Of a DNA stretch of 64,000 nucleotides, positions 44,236-55,239 are shown piece by piece. How positions within the stretch are numbered: position 1 is the first letter of the stretch; the number at the start of each line of letters is the position of its first letter. The translations under genes and the position numbers were made by a program. The notes under the pieces are model-generated. The model ran no database searches. It was not told where the DNA came from and saw only the letters and a list, made by a program, of their open reading frames with translations. The DNA lies in the NCBI GenBank assembly GCA_029309925.1, contig JARKND010000004.1, positions 186,001 to 250,000 on the forward strand. Reading direction: 5' to 3'. Source of the stretch: Fulvivirgaceae bacterium JP3-4. GTDB lineage: Bacteria; Bacteroidota; Bacteroidia; Cytophagales; Cyclobacteriaceae.

Positions 44236-46362
44236 CTAGAACAGCTTCGCTTCCATCACGATCTCCTTCGTGACATGATAAAATTCCTTGTGGATATTAA
44301 AGGCGGGCTCGCCATTGGCTTCCCTGATCACATAGGTTCCGTCTTCCTGCATAATGTAGGCATTGACGTTATCCTTTAAGTTGTAGCGGAGATTATTCAT
44401 CGCCTGCTTGCGAAGGATCTCCTCCTCCAGCAGGAACAGCGATTCGATCCTGCGGTCAAAGCTTCTCACCATGGCATCTGCGCTGCCGATGTAGACTTTG
44501 GGATTTCCTGCGTTGTGGAAATAATAAATGCGCGAGTGCTCGAGATACTCGCCTACGATAGAAATTACTTCAATATTTTCACTCAACCCTTTCCTTCCCG
44601 GGCGAAGACAGCACATGCCCCGCACGATAAGTTTGATCGGAACTCCCGCTTGTGATGCTGCATAAAGGTCATCGATCAGTTCTTTGTCCTGGAACGAATT
44701 CAGTTTGATGACGATTCCGGAAGGAATTCCGTTGCGTGCATTCTCCGCTTCACGCTGAACAAGATTGCTCAGCTGAATGCGCATGTCCCGGGGCGAGGTG
44801 ATAAGATTTCTATAAGTTGCTGGCTGTGAATGTCCCGTGATTACGTTGAAGAAATCAGACACGTCATGAGCGTAGTCTTCCCGCGTTGTGAGCAAGCCGA
44901 TGTCAACGTAAAGGCGTGATGTCGATTCATTGTAGTTTCCGCTCGAGAGGTGCACATAGCGGTAAACCTTTTCGTCACCTTCCTTGCGCACGATGAGCAG
45001 AAGTTTGGTATGGGTCTTCAGGCTGCTCACACCATAGATCACAAAACATCCCGCCTTTTGAAGCCGTTGTGCCTCGCGAAGGTTGTTCTCCTCGTCAAAG
45101 CGTGCTTTTACTTCAAACAATACCGACACGTGCTTGCCGTTCTCGGCAGCCTTCAGCAACGCAGCGGTTACACGCGACTCCTTCGCCACCCGATAGATTG
45201 TAATCTTGATCGACAGTACGTAAGGATCATCCGCTGCCTTCTCAAGCAGTTCAAGAACCGGCTCCATCGAATTGTAAGGATGGTGCAGGAGGATGTCACG
45301 TTCTTTCAGCACATCAAAAAGATCGCGCGAGCCCTGCTCCGGAAAATTCAGAGGCTTGATGGGGTCTGGCTGATGAGCTCTTTTCCCTTTGAATTCCTTA
45401 TGATTTACAATCTGAAGCAACCCTGTGAAATCGATCAGACTCTGCTTCGACACCGTGAACACATTGTAGTCGTCAAGGTCCCACTGGATCTTCAGCAAAC
45501 GCATCATCCACGGATCCGGATTCTCCTCAACCTCGAGCCGAACAACACGTCCGCTTCTGCGCGTCTTGATTTTGCGTTTCAGGTCCTCCAAAAAGTTAGA
45601 CTCGATATCTTCACTTTCTTCCAGCGTAAAATCTCCGTTGCGGTTGATCCTGAAAAGGTTGATACTGGCAATTTCTACGTTCCTGAAAAGATGATGAATG
45701 TTGTGTGATATGATGTCCTCAACGGGAATAAATTGTATCCCCTCATCGGTCACCACCTCGTAAAAGCGTGGAAGGTTATGCGGAACCTGGATGAACGATA
45801 TCTTCAACTGGTTCTGCTGATCACTTGGATTTTTTGTCACCACTCCGAACGACAGGCGGTTGTGTATCAGTACAGGGAAAGTGTGGTAGCTGTCGAACAC
45901 CATTGGTGTCAGCATTGGAAATATCGTGTGGTAGAAGTACTCGTTCACACGATGGATTGTCTCAACAGAAAGATCGTTGAAGTCTGCGATGATGAATCCG
46001 TTTTGCGCAAAAAGAGGCTTGAGCTTTCTGACGTAGTAATCGTTCTGGTCCTGGCAGAACTTCTGCGTCTCGGTCAGCAACAGCTTGCGGAACGGCTCTT
46101 CACGAAGACCGCTGTAATCGAAACGCTCTTTTCCGTAGTCGAGGTAATTGTACAAACTGCCGAGGCGGATGGTACAAAACTCATCCATGTTAGAGGAGGT
46201 AATTGACAGGAACTTCAACCGGTCGAAAATGCTCCGGTCGATATGCTTTGCCTGATCGAGAACACGATAATTGAACTGCAGCCAGCTAAGATCGCGGCTG
46301 ATGTAATTGCTCTCCGCTACCTGATGAGCAATTTTCTCCATCGAAAGGACTGCCTCATTCAT
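44236..46362 (-). CDS. ppk1: Polyphosphate kinase 1
   Basis: 708-aa enzyme that reversibly makes inorganic polyphosphate from ATP. The start at ATG 46362 places it 16 bases after the gyrB stop; the longer open frame would overlap gyrB. N-terminal domain: NYISRDLSWLQFNYRVLDQA and SNMDEF; central phospholipase-D-like domains with HHPYNSMEPV, KITIYRVAKES and HTKLLLIVRK (autophosphorylated His region), then YVHLSSGNYNE and YIGSADAMVRSFDRRIE. Close spacing suggests cotranscription with gyrB. A Ppx/GppA phosphatase lies 22 kb away in the window, giving both synthesis and possible breakdown of polyphosphate. Confidence 0.96.
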   Translation of the reverse strand: MNEAVLSMEKIAHQVAESNYISRDLSWLQFNYRVLDQAKHIDRSIFDRLKFLSITSSNMDEFCTIRLGSLYNYLDYGKERFDYSGLREEPFRKLLLTETQKFCQDQNDYYVRKLKPLFAQNGFIIADFNDLSVETIHRVNEYFYHTIFPMLTPMVFDSYHTFPVLIHNRLSFGVVTKNPSDQQNQLKISFIQVPHNLPRFYEVVTDEGIQFIPVEDIISHNIHHLFRNVEIASINLFRINRNGDFTLEESEDIESNFLEDLKRKIKTRRSGRVVRLEVEENPDPWMMRLLKIQWDLDDYNVFTVSKQSLIDFTGLLQIVNHKEFKGKRAHQPDPIKPLNFPEQGSRDLFDVLKERDILLHHPYNSMEPVLELLEKAADDPYVLSIKITIYRVAKESRVTAALLKAAENGKHVSVLFEVKARFDEENNLREAQRLQKAGCFVIYGVSSLKTHTKLLLIVRKEGDEKVYRYVHLSSGNYNESTSRLYVDIGLLTTREDYAHDVSDFFNVITGHSQPATYRNLITSPRDMRIQLSNLVQREAENARNGIPSGIVIKLNSFQDKELIDDLYAASQAGVPIKLIVRGMCCLRPGRKGLSENIEVISIVGEYLEHSRIYYFHNAGNPKVYIGSADAMVRSFDRRIESLFLLEEEILRKQAMNNLRYNLKDNVNAYIMQEDGTYVIREANGEPAFNIHKEFYHVTKEIVMEAKLF

Positions 46363-46378
46363 GACATGTGCGTTAGCC

Positions 46379-48343
<1,965 letters not shown>

Positions 48344-48353
48344 TTAAAACCGT

Positions 48354-48361
48354 CAAAAATA
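48354..48361 (-). promoter_or_regulatory. Predicted gyrB -7 promoter box
   Basis: On the minus strand this reads TATTTTTG, a perfect TAnnTTTG box, 19 bases before the gyrB ATG. A second identical box lies at 48395-48402. Spacing to a TTG -33 element is not ideal (22 bases) for the proximal box. Confidence 0.4.
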
Positions 48362-48455
48362 AAGCTTTTTAGCGCCTTTACCGCAACTTTTCATCAAAAA
48401 TACCAACATATTTTTCCTTAATTCTGGAGCCAAATTTCGAACCTTGTTTTACATC

Positions 48456-48471
48456 AACTAAATATTTAGTT
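48456..48471. promoter_or_regulatory. 16-bp perfect palindrome between gyrB and LRR gene
   Basis: AACTAAATATTTAGTT is a perfect palindrome in the divergent promoter region, 14 bases before the LRR gene start. It may be an operator for a dimeric regulator of the LRR gene. It is AT-rich, so chance is possible. Confidence 0.45.
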
Positions 48472-48484
48472 TTAACGCGATTTG

Positions 48485-49879
48485 ATGGCTATGCTCCGAT
48501 CCGTAACTACAATTTTTTTACTCCTCATCATCGGCTCAGCCATATGCTTTGCACAGCCCCGCATGAGGGCTTTCGGTGGCCGGCAGGTGATGCGTTATAA
48601 AACGAAAGACGACTCCCTTCAGCTCCTCACCGTGCAGCAAAAGATTGACGAACTCATTTCAAAGAAGAAATTCCGCCAGCGCACACTCGACAGCCTGATG
48701 GAAATACAAAAGCAGTTGTATGAACGCACATACTTTGTAATGGTTTACGAGCCGCGCAGAGATCTCGTACTGTCTGACAGTCTTGTGAAGTTCGAAAACC
48801 TGGACGAAGTGTACGGTGTCTCCGTCTACAAAAAGAAAGAAATTCCCGCCATTGTCTTCCAATGCAAAAATCTTATCGAGCTGGAGATTATAGGCTGTCA
48901 GCTGAACGAACTTCCTGCACAACTCAGCGAGCTCCCAAACCTGACGCGGCTTTATCTGTTTAATAATTCAGGGACAAAAAGTTTGCGCCTCCCGAAAAAC
49001 AATACGATCCGAATTCTTGATATCAAGACACGACAACCTGCATTGCTTCCCCGATCATACAAAAATTTTTCAGCGCTTGATCTTCTGGATCTTTCCGAGA
49101 ACAAGCTCACCCGCTTTCCAAAAGGTGCCCGACATAACAAAAACCTGAAAGAGCTGAACCTGCAACGGAACGAACTCACACTTCAACAAAGGCTGAAAAA
49201 GCACAAGTCACTCGAACGACTGGCACTGCACAGCAATAAGATTTCGGAAGTACCACCTTCGATCAAAAATTTTCCGAACCTCAGAAAACTGAATTTCAAC
49301 CTCAATCAGGTTTCCAGGGTTCACAAGAACATCGGCAGACTGAAAAACCTCGAGCAGCTTTCCTTTTACACGAATCGGCTCACGGCAATTCCCGATGGCG
49401 TATACGACCTTCCTCGTCTGACTGAAATCGACCTTTTTTACAATGAGATTGAAGAAATCGGGCCACGCTTTGTGAACTGGAAAAATCTCACAACACTGTA
49501 CCTCTCCCACAACAAGCTCACAACTCTCCCGGAAAATATCGACACACTGAAAATGCTCACCGGGATTTACGTATGGGAAAACAGGATCGGAAAAATTCCT
49601 GATGCGATAGGGAACATGCGCCAGCTAAGATTTCTTCGGATCAATCACAACTACCTCAAGACAATCCCCCAATCATTCTTCAGGCTTCCAAACATTGAAG
49701 AAATAGATTTCTCCCACAACTACATCACCGAAGTTCCAGAGTCGATTTTTAACTATCCCAAGCTGAAGATCATTGCGATCGTGAACAATCCCTGGACAAA
49801 AGAAACATGGGAGATGATCCGAAGAAAAACGGAAGAGCTGCGGAAAAGAGAAGTGTATGTGCATATTTCGGAAGAATAA
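48485..49879 (+). CDS. Secreted leucine-rich-repeat protein
   Basis: 464-aa exported protein. ATG 48485 is chosen; ATG 48491 is an alternative. The signal peptide ends GSAICFAQ. A charged helical region follows (~30-80), then about a dozen LRRs of ~23 residues from ~110 to 440, with the bacterial pattern LxxLxLxxNxLxxLPxxI, e.g. LTTLYLSHNKLTTLPENI and FLRINHNYLKTIPQSFF. The C-terminus NPWTKETWEMIRRK is a cap. There is no T9SS CTD and no lipobox, so it is likely periplasmic or loosely outer-membrane attached. LRR arcs bind proteins or ligands; the partner is unknown. The gene diverges from gyrB. Confidence 0.88.
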   Translation: MAMLRSVTTIFLLLIIGSAICFAQPRMRAFGGRQVMRYKTKDDSLQLLTVQQKIDELISKKKFRQRTLDSLMEIQKQLYERTYFVMVYEPRRDLVLSDSLVKFENLDEVYGVSVYKKKEIPAIVFQCKNLIELEIIGCQLNELPAQLSELPNLTRLYLFNNSGTKSLRLPKNNTIRILDIKTRQPALLPRSYKNFSALDLLDLSENKLTRFPKGARHNKNLKELNLQRNELTLQQRLKKHKSLERLALHSNKISEVPPSIKNFPNLRKLNFNLNQVSRVHKNIGRLKNLEQLSFYTNRLTAIPDGVYDLPRLTEIDLFYNEIEEIGPRFVNWKNLTTLYLSHNKLTTLPENIDTLKMLTGIYVWENRIGKIPDAIGNMRQLRFLRINHNYLKTIPQSFFRLPNIEEIDFSHNYITEVPESIFNYPKLKIIAIVNNPWTKETWEMIRRKTEELRKREVYVHISEE

Positions 49880-49903
49880 GGGAGCTGACGAGAGGAAAAA
49901 TTC

Positions 49904-50215
49904 CAATGATCAATGATCAAATAACAAAGAATACCAGATTAGCCCTACGGACAGACTGATCACGATAGGACTTTCATGTCCTCTACGTGAGAGAAAATTT
50001 CAATGATCAATGATCAAAAAACAAAGAATACAAGATTAGCCCTACGGACAGACTGATCACGATAGGACTTTCATGTCCTCTACTTGAGAGAAAATTCCAA
50101 TGATCAATGATCAAAAAACAAAGAATACAAGATTAGCCCTACGAACAGACTGATCACGACTTTCATGTCCTCTACATCAGAGAAAATTTCAATGATCAAT
50201 GATCAAAAAACAAAT
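49904..50215. repeat. Tandem ~97-bp direct repeat, 3 units plus partial (locus E, left)
   Basis: CAATGATCAATGATCAA recurs at 49904, 50001, 50098 and 50190, giving units of 97, 97 and 92 bases (a 5-base deletion in the third) and a truncated fourth. Each full unit also has a hairpin AGGAC-tttcat-GTCCT. The core word is a 7-mer (CAATGAT). The array follows the LRR stop by 24 bases. Confidence 0.92.
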
Positions 50216-50265
50216 GAGTGCAAAAGGCGAATTTGTCTTCGGACTACGCGACTCCATTTGGAATT

Positions 50266-50401
50266 TGATCATTGATTATAGGTTATTTCAGCACGCTCTT
50301 CCACGTACACGCCTCCCTTTGTGATTTGATCATTGATTATTGATTATTTTAACCCGCTCTACCTGTTATCCTACCCTATCTGATAATTGATTATTCATGA
50401 A
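50266..50401. repeat. Heptamer arms inverted to the 97-bp repeats (locus E, right)
   Basis: Heptamer runs TGATCAT-TGATTAT (50266-50279), TGATCAT-TGATTAT-TGATTAT (50327-50347) and TGATAAT-TGATTAT-TCATGAA (50381-50401). On the minus strand they read ATAATCA/ATGATCA, matching the CAATGAT word of the left side, so they are inverted arms. The stretch 49880-50462 contains no gene. Confidence 0.8.
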
Positions 50402-50462
50402 TTTCTTTAGCCATTCCCGTCTTATTTCCCTATATTACTCTTAGCTGCTAAGAGCGAATGCC

Positions 50463-50960
50463 ATGAAAAATACACCCGTTATTTTCATCATTTTCCTGAT
50501 GTTGGCGCTACAGGTAAATGCCCAGACGCAGAGCCAGAAGACCGGCAAGGAGTCCAAAGCCGGTAAACCAAACGATGTCGAGTCAATCAAAAAACTGATC
50601 GAACTCGAAACAAGAGCATACTTCAATGTCGACTACAAAACCTGGATGGAAAGCTGGATTCATTCACCGAATGCGTACTGGTCATTCGCAGACACTTCGG
50701 GCATAACATCTTTTGAAGGATGGAAAGCAATTGAAATCGGATTCACCGATTACTTCGTCACAAGTAAACCGTCTGACATCCGTGTCGAACGTGAGTGGGG
50801 CGAAGTGAAGGTTTACGGTAACGGAGCCTATGCGCGTTTTAAGCAGCGCGTGGTGACTAATGGAATACCAGGCCCGGTGCAGGAAGAAATCCGTGTGCTT
50901 GAAAAAGATAAAGACAAGTGGAAGATTTTGCTTGTGGGTGTGTTGAAGAAGGCAACGTGA
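50463..50960 (+). CDS. Secreted NTF2/SnoaL-like protein
   Basis: 165-aa exported protein; signal peptide ends LQVNAQ, followed by a lysine/serine-rich linker. The mature domain (~40-165) starts VESIKKLIELETRAYFNVD and has KTWMESWIHSPNAYWSFADTSG and the final strand WKILLVGVLKK, as in SnoaL-like/DUF4440 members of the NTF2 superfamily. These form a cone-shaped pocket and include enzymes and ligand-binding proteins. No catalytic residue set can be assigned here. It converges with the CoA-binding gene, and the gap holds inverted heptamer arms. Confidence 0.82.
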   Translation: MKNTPVIFIIFLMLALQVNAQTQSQKTGKESKAGKPNDVESIKKLIELETRAYFNVDYKTWMESWIHSPNAYWSFADTSGITSFEGWKAIEIGFTDYFVTSKPSDIRVEREWGEVKVYGNGAYARFKQRVVTNGIPGPVQEEIRVLEKDKDKWKILLVGVLKKAT

Positions 50961-50963
50961 AGG

Positions 50964-51096
50964 AGCTAGAAGCTGCAAGGTTCAAGCTGCAAGTCCGCGC
51001 GTGCAGCCTATCTTTCTGAGCCACGGACATAATCTTCGAACAGAATAATGCATCGCAGAATCATGTATGACGGTCACAGGCTTGCAGCTTGAAGCC
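50964..51096. repeat. Inverted heptamer arms (locus F)
   Basis: The left arm 50964-50998 is five heptamers (AGCTAGA, AGCTGCA, AGGTTCA, AGCTGCA, AGTCCGC). The right arm 51079-51096 is GGCTTGC, AGCTTGA, AGCC. TTCAAGCTGCAAG (50981-50993) is perfectly inverted at 51081-51093. The left arm starts 3 bases after the stop of the NTF2-like gene, and the right arm ends 2 bases before the stop of the CoA-binding gene. Confidence 0.9.
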
Positions 51097-51098
51097 AT

Positions 51099-51464
51099 TC
51101 AATATTGTCCGCTTCGCAGCAAGACAAGCGTGCATGCTTCCATCGCCTCGATACCTTTCGCTTCTGCCATTTTTTCAAACGTATCATTCTCCGTCCCCGG
51201 GTTAAAAATGATACGCTTAGGCTTCATGTTTATGATATAGTCGTAGTAGTCAGGTTGCTTTTGCGGGCCGATATACAGCGTTACTGTATCAACATCCGAC
51301 ACTGGGGGTTTCTCAAAAATGTCGAGGATCTCCTTGCCAAAGACCTCACCCTCTTTAATCCCAATCGGCACAATTTCATGCCTATAATCTGTTAGCATCC
51401 GCGCTGCGAGATAAGCGTATCTGCCGGGGTTCGTTGTAGCTCCGATGATTACTGTTTTCTTCAC
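51099..51464 (-). CDS. CoA-binding domain protein (YccU-like)
   Basis: 121-aa Rossmann-fold protein of the CoA-binding family. The start is probably GTG 51464 (then KKTVIIGATTNPGRYA, the normal family N-terminus); ATG 51494 would add ten residues. Nucleotide-binding features: VIIGATTNPGRYA at the N-terminus, VPIGIKEGEVFG in the middle and RIIFNPGTENDTFE near the end. The family resembles the CoA-ligation domain of succinyl-CoA synthetase. Its physiological role is unknown. It diverges from the M61 peptidase gene. Confidence 0.88.
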   Translation of the reverse strand: MKKTVIIGATTNPGRYAYLAARMLTDYRHEIVPIGIKEGEVFGKEILDIFEKPPVSDVDTVTLYIGPQKQPDYYDYIINMKPKRIIFNPGTENDTFEKMAEAKGIEAMEACTLVLLRSGQY

Positions 51465-51552
51465 GTATTTTTCAGTATTTATACCATTCAACAAATTAAA
51501 TACTAGTCAACCAACAAAATAAACCTAACTTTCGTTTTCAAAACTAAAAACT

Positions 51553-53466
51553 ATGCGTCTTCACTCATTCTTAGCTGTGTGCCTCTTTTTCGTCACGGCT
51601 ATTGTTTTTGGACAACCGAAAAAGGACAACGGCTATGTATACACTGTAGATCTTACGAAGGTAGTCAACGACAGGGTTTATGTTGAACTGTCGCCTCCCG
51701 CCATCAATAAGTCTGAAGTTACATTTTACCTTCCGAAAATTGTGCCAGGCACCTATGCTATTGCAGACTATGGACGCTACGTACAGGAGTTCGCTGCCTA
51801 CGACAAAAAAGGAAACAAACTCCCGGTTGAGAAAGTCGATGAGAACACGTGGAAAATCAAAGATGCAACCAAGCTTAAGAAAATTTCCTATTGGGTGGAT
51901 GACACCTTCGATACGTCTGTAACGGGTCCTGAAATTTTCTGGCCAGCGGGGACCAACATCGAAGAGAAGAAGAACTTTGTAATAAACACAAGCGGATTTT
52001 TCGGATACTTCGATGGTTTCAAAGAAGTCCCCTTCCAGTTTAATGTCGTGCGTTCAAAAGATCTTTACGGTTCAACGGGTCTGATCCCAGCGCAGACAGC
52101 AAGTCCGCTCAGCGCGCTGAAACTCGAGAAAGGCAATAACGACAAAGATCGCGTAGTGGACGTTTACAAAGCAGTAGACTACGATCAGCTGGTCGACTCT
52201 CCGCTGATGTATGCAAAGCCGGACACTGCCGTGATTAAAGTAGCTAACACAGAAGTGCTGATTGGCTCATATTCACCCAACAATAAAGTGACTGCGAAGG
52301 AAATCGCGGAAAGCATTAAAGAAGTGCTGATGGCACAGAAAGAATACCTCGGGGGTAAACTTCCTGTCGACAAGTATGCCTTCATTTTCTATTTCACAGA
52401 CAAGCCCGTACTCAGCTATGGAGCGTTGGAGCACTCCTACTCTTCCATGTACTATATGCCAGAGATGACAATTGAGCAGATGAATCAGCAGCTGCGCGAC
52501 TTCGCTGCACACGAATTCTTCCACATTGTTACACCGCTGACTGTTCATTCCGAAGAAATTGAAAATTTTGATTTCAATAATCCAAAAATGTCGCAACACC
52601 TCTGGATGTATGAGGGTGTTACCGAATACTTCGCAGGAAACGTCCAGGTGAAATATGGATTGATTGAGCCAGAACAATACCTCGAGGTGCTTCAGGAAAA
52701 AATGATCACGAGCGATCAGTTCATTGACGATGTGCCATTCACCGAAATTTCAAAGTTCACACTGGATAAATATCACGACCAGTACTACAATGTGTACCAG
52801 AAAGGTGCTTTGATCGGTCTTTGTCTCGACATCAAGCTGCGACAACTGTCAAAGGGCAAGTATGGATTACAGAATTTGCTGATGGATCTTTCAAACAAAT
52901 TCGGAAAGAACAAGGCTTTCAAAGACGATGAACTCTTTGCTGAGATCACAAAGATGACGTATCCGGAAATAGGTGAGTTTTTCAACCGGTATGTCAAAGG
53001 CAGCGAACCTCTTCCACTGGAAGAAGTTTTTACCGCAGTTGGCGTTCGCTATAAAGAAGAAGAGAAATTCAAGGATTACACGCTTGGCATCGGAAACGAG
53101 AACATCGGTGTTACGCAGATCGATAACAAACCGCGACTCCAGATTGCCAAAACAGACAACATGAATGAAATGGGTCAGGCGCTTGGCTTCAAAGAGGGCG
53201 ATGTGCTGGTAAAGATGAACGGGGAAACATTGCCCGACCTCGGTCCGGAGTTCCCGAAATTCATCCAGCAGCAGATGATGTCTCTTCCAAGCCGCAAGAC
53301 GATGAGCTATACAGTATTGAGAACCGACTCGACTGGCCAGGCGAAGGAAGTTGAACTCTCTGCGCCTGTAACACAAGTTGAACTGTCGCGCAAGCACATT
53401 GTAGAATTCAACCCAACGGCAAGCGCAGAACAGCTCGCACTGCGTGATGCGTGGCTGAAACCGTAG
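51553..53466 (+). CDS. M61 family metallopeptidase with PDZ domain
   Basis: 637-aa exported aminopeptidase-like enzyme (glycyl aminopeptidase family M61). The signal peptide ends VFGQ. An N-terminal beta domain (~25-200) precedes the catalytic domain with the zinc motif HEFFH in FAAHEFFHIVTPLTV (~residues 318-325) and the downstream glutamate region WMYEGVTEYFAG. The C-terminal ~120 residues form a PDZ-like domain (ALGFKEGDVLVKMNGE). It probably acts in the periplasm on peptides. The start at ATG 51553 is clear. It converges with the FAD oxidoreductase, with inverted heptamer arms between. Confidence 0.93.
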   Translation: MRLHSFLAVCLFFVTAIVFGQPKKDNGYVYTVDLTKVVNDRVYVELSPPAINKSEVTFYLPKIVPGTYAIADYGRYVQEFAAYDKKGNKLPVEKVDENTWKIKDATKLKKISYWVDDTFDTSVTGPEIFWPAGTNIEEKKNFVINTSGFFGYFDGFKEVPFQFNVVRSKDLYGSTGLIPAQTASPLSALKLEKGNNDKDRVVDVYKAVDYDQLVDSPLMYAKPDTAVIKVANTEVLIGSYSPNNKVTAKEIAESIKEVLMAQKEYLGGKLPVDKYAFIFYFTDKPVLSYGALEHSYSSMYYMPEMTIEQMNQQLRDFAAHEFFHIVTPLTVHSEEIENFDFNNPKMSQHLWMYEGVTEYFAGNVQVKYGLIEPEQYLEVLQEKMITSDQFIDDVPFTEISKFTLDKYHDQYYNVYQKGALIGLCLDIKLRQLSKGKYGLQNLLMDLSNKFGKNKAFKDDELFAEITKMTYPEIGEFFNRYVKGSEPLPLEEVFTAVGVRYKEEEKFKDYTLGIGNENIGVTQIDNKPRLQIAKTDNMNEMGQALGFKEGDVLVKMNGETLPDLGPEFPKFIQQQMMSLPSRKTMSYTVLRTDSTGQAKEVELSAPVTQVELSRKHIVEFNPTASAEQLALRDAWLKP

Positions 53467-53470
53467 GGAA

Positions 53471-53613
53471 GCAGTAGGCAGTTGGCAATTGGCAATAGGC
53501 AATTGGTTACGTGGTATTTTACTATTCATCCGAAGCTGTTGAAAACCTCAAACGTGGAGAATAATTGTAACACCAAACTAATTGCCTACTGCATTTCGCC
53601 TACTGCCTACTTT
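53471..53613. repeat. Inverted heptamer arms (locus G)
   Basis: The left arm 53471-53505 is five heptamers: GCAGTAG, GCAGTTG, GCAATTG, GCAATAG, GCAATTG. The right arm 53579-53613 is TAATTGC, CTACTGC, ATTTCGC, CTACTGC, CTACTTT, i.e. the reverse complement words. The left arm starts 4 bases after the M61 peptidase stop, and the right arm contains the stop codon and last codons of the FAD oxidoreductase. Confidence 0.92.
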
Positions 53614-55170
53614 TCTACTAAGCGCTTCTGCACAACGCTCGCCATCCATTGCTGCAGAAACAATTCCACCCGCATAGCCTGCGCCTTCTCCGCAAGGGAA
53701 TAATTTTTTAATCTGCACATGTTCAAGCGTTTCTTTGTCGCGCGGAATTTTAACAGGCGATGATGTCCGGCTCTCCACTCCTATGATCTGCGCTTCGTTT
53801 GACAAATAACCTTTCATCTTTTTTCCGAAATCGCGAAACCCCTGCTGGAGTGCGGTGATGAGAAATGCCGGGAGCACCTCCCGCATGTGAACCGAAGTGA
53901 GGCCTGGTTGATATGATGTCTCCAGCAGAGAAGAAGAAACTTTATTATTGACAAAATCCATCAGGCGCTGTGCGGGAGCATGCTGTGTTCCTCCTGCTAC
54001 GATACACGCAGCCTTTTCAACCTCTGACTGGAACATCATCCCGGCCAGCGGTCCGAATTTGTTAAACGATTTGAAATCATTTTCATCAACTGCTACCACA
54101 ATGCCCGAGTTGGCAAATTTCGAATCGCGCCTTGAGGGACTCATGCCATTCACCACAACTTCTCCGGGTGCTGTTGCAGCGGGAACGATAAAACCCCCGG
54201 GGCACATGCAGAAAGAAAATACTCCGCGGTCTTTTCCGTTGACAGACGCCTGGTGAACGAGCGAATATGCAGAGGCCGGGAGATACGGACCGCGGTCAGA
54301 TTCGCAGTGATATTGAATCCGGTCAATCAGGTTCTGATCGTGCTCAACCCGGACTCCCAACGCAAATGGCTTTGCCTCAATGGCAATTTTCCGATCGTTG
54401 AGAAGGTGAAAAATATCGCGCGCTGAATGTCCTGTGGCGAGAATGACTCCTTCACCCACGAGCTTTTCACCCGTGTGCGTGACGACACCTTTCATCTCAC
54501 CTGACTCCACTATAAAGTCGATAACCTTTGTGTCGAAGTGAACAGCACCTCCGGCATTGATAATGCTCTGGCGAAGCTCTGCTACCAGCTTAGGAAGTTT
54601 GTTAGTGCCGATATGTGGATGTGCATCAAATAGGATCTCATCCTTGGCTCCATGGGCAACGAGGATCTCGAGCACTCTTCGTATGTCTCCCCGTTTCTTC
54701 GAACGCGTGTATAGTTTGCCGTCTGAGTATGTTCCCGCGCCACCTTCTCCAAAGCAATAATTTGATTCAGGATTAACAATCTGATCCTTGTTGATTGCTG
54801 CCAGGGCCCGCCTGCGCGTCTGCACGTCCTTTCCACGTTCAAGCACAATCGGTTTGTAACCCAGTTCAATCAAACGCAGCGCAGCAAACAAACCTGCCGG
54901 GCCTGCTCCTACGATGATAGCAGGTGTTGCATTTCTTACATCCGGATAATCGCGCGACCTTGTTACCGAAGGAACGTCTTCCCCCTTTCGGTAAATTTCG
55001 CATTGAAGCCGTACGAGCACTTTACGGCCGCGCGCATCAATGGAACGTTTAACCGGCACGATATGCGCAGAGCCGTCATTGGCGACACCGGCTTTCGTAT
55101 AAAGAATCGAAGGAAAGATTTGATCGTCAAACGCCTCTTCGGGCGCCAATATGATTTCAGTAAGCTGCAT
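53578..55170 (-). CDS. NAD(P)/FAD-dependent oxidoreductase
   Basis: 530-aa flavoprotein of the uncharacterised FAD-dependent dehydrogenase group (COG2509-like). The N-terminal ~80 residues form a small separate domain (MQLTEIILAPEEAFDD). The dinucleotide motif IIVGAGPAGLFAALRL lies at ~85-100, followed by YCFGEGGAGTYSDGKLYTR, and late FAD-binding residues GAGYAGGIVSAAMDGE lie near the C-terminus. The reaction is unknown. The last ten residues (VGSRRNAVGN) and the stop are encoded by the heptamer arm at 53579-53613, so the native C-terminus was probably altered by the repeat. Confidence 0.9.
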   Translation of the reverse strand: MQLTEIILAPEEAFDDQIFPSILYTKAGVANDGSAHIVPVKRSIDARGRKVLVRLQCEIYRKGEDVPSVTRSRDYPDVRNATPAIIVGAGPAGLFAALRLIELGYKPIVLERGKDVQTRRRALAAINKDQIVNPESNYCFGEGGAGTYSDGKLYTRSKKRGDIRRVLEILVAHGAKDEILFDAHPHIGTNKLPKLVAELRQSIINAGGAVHFDTKVIDFIVESGEMKGVVTHTGEKLVGEGVILATGHSARDIFHLLNDRKIAIEAKPFALGVRVEHDQNLIDRIQYHCESDRGPYLPASAYSLVHQASVNGKDRGVFSFCMCPGGFIVPAATAPGEVVVNGMSPSRRDSKFANSGIVVAVDENDFKSFNKFGPLAGMMFQSEVEKAACIVAGGTQHAPAQRLMDFVNNKVSSSLLETSYQPGLTSVHMREVLPAFLITALQQGFRDFGKKMKGYLSNEAQIIGVESRTSSPVKIPRDKETLEHVQIKKLFPCGEGAGYAGGIVSAAMDGERCAEALSRKVGSRRNAVGN

Positions 55171-55239
55171 AATCGAAAGGTGGTTATCCTTTAAGATTCA
55201 GTTGCGATCAGGAGATCGCCTGGCAAAGATAGCGGAAGA

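Noticed and set aside
49904-50215. CRISPR array
   Set aside because: The units are nearly identical along their whole 97-base length, with no unique spacers and no cas genes nearby.
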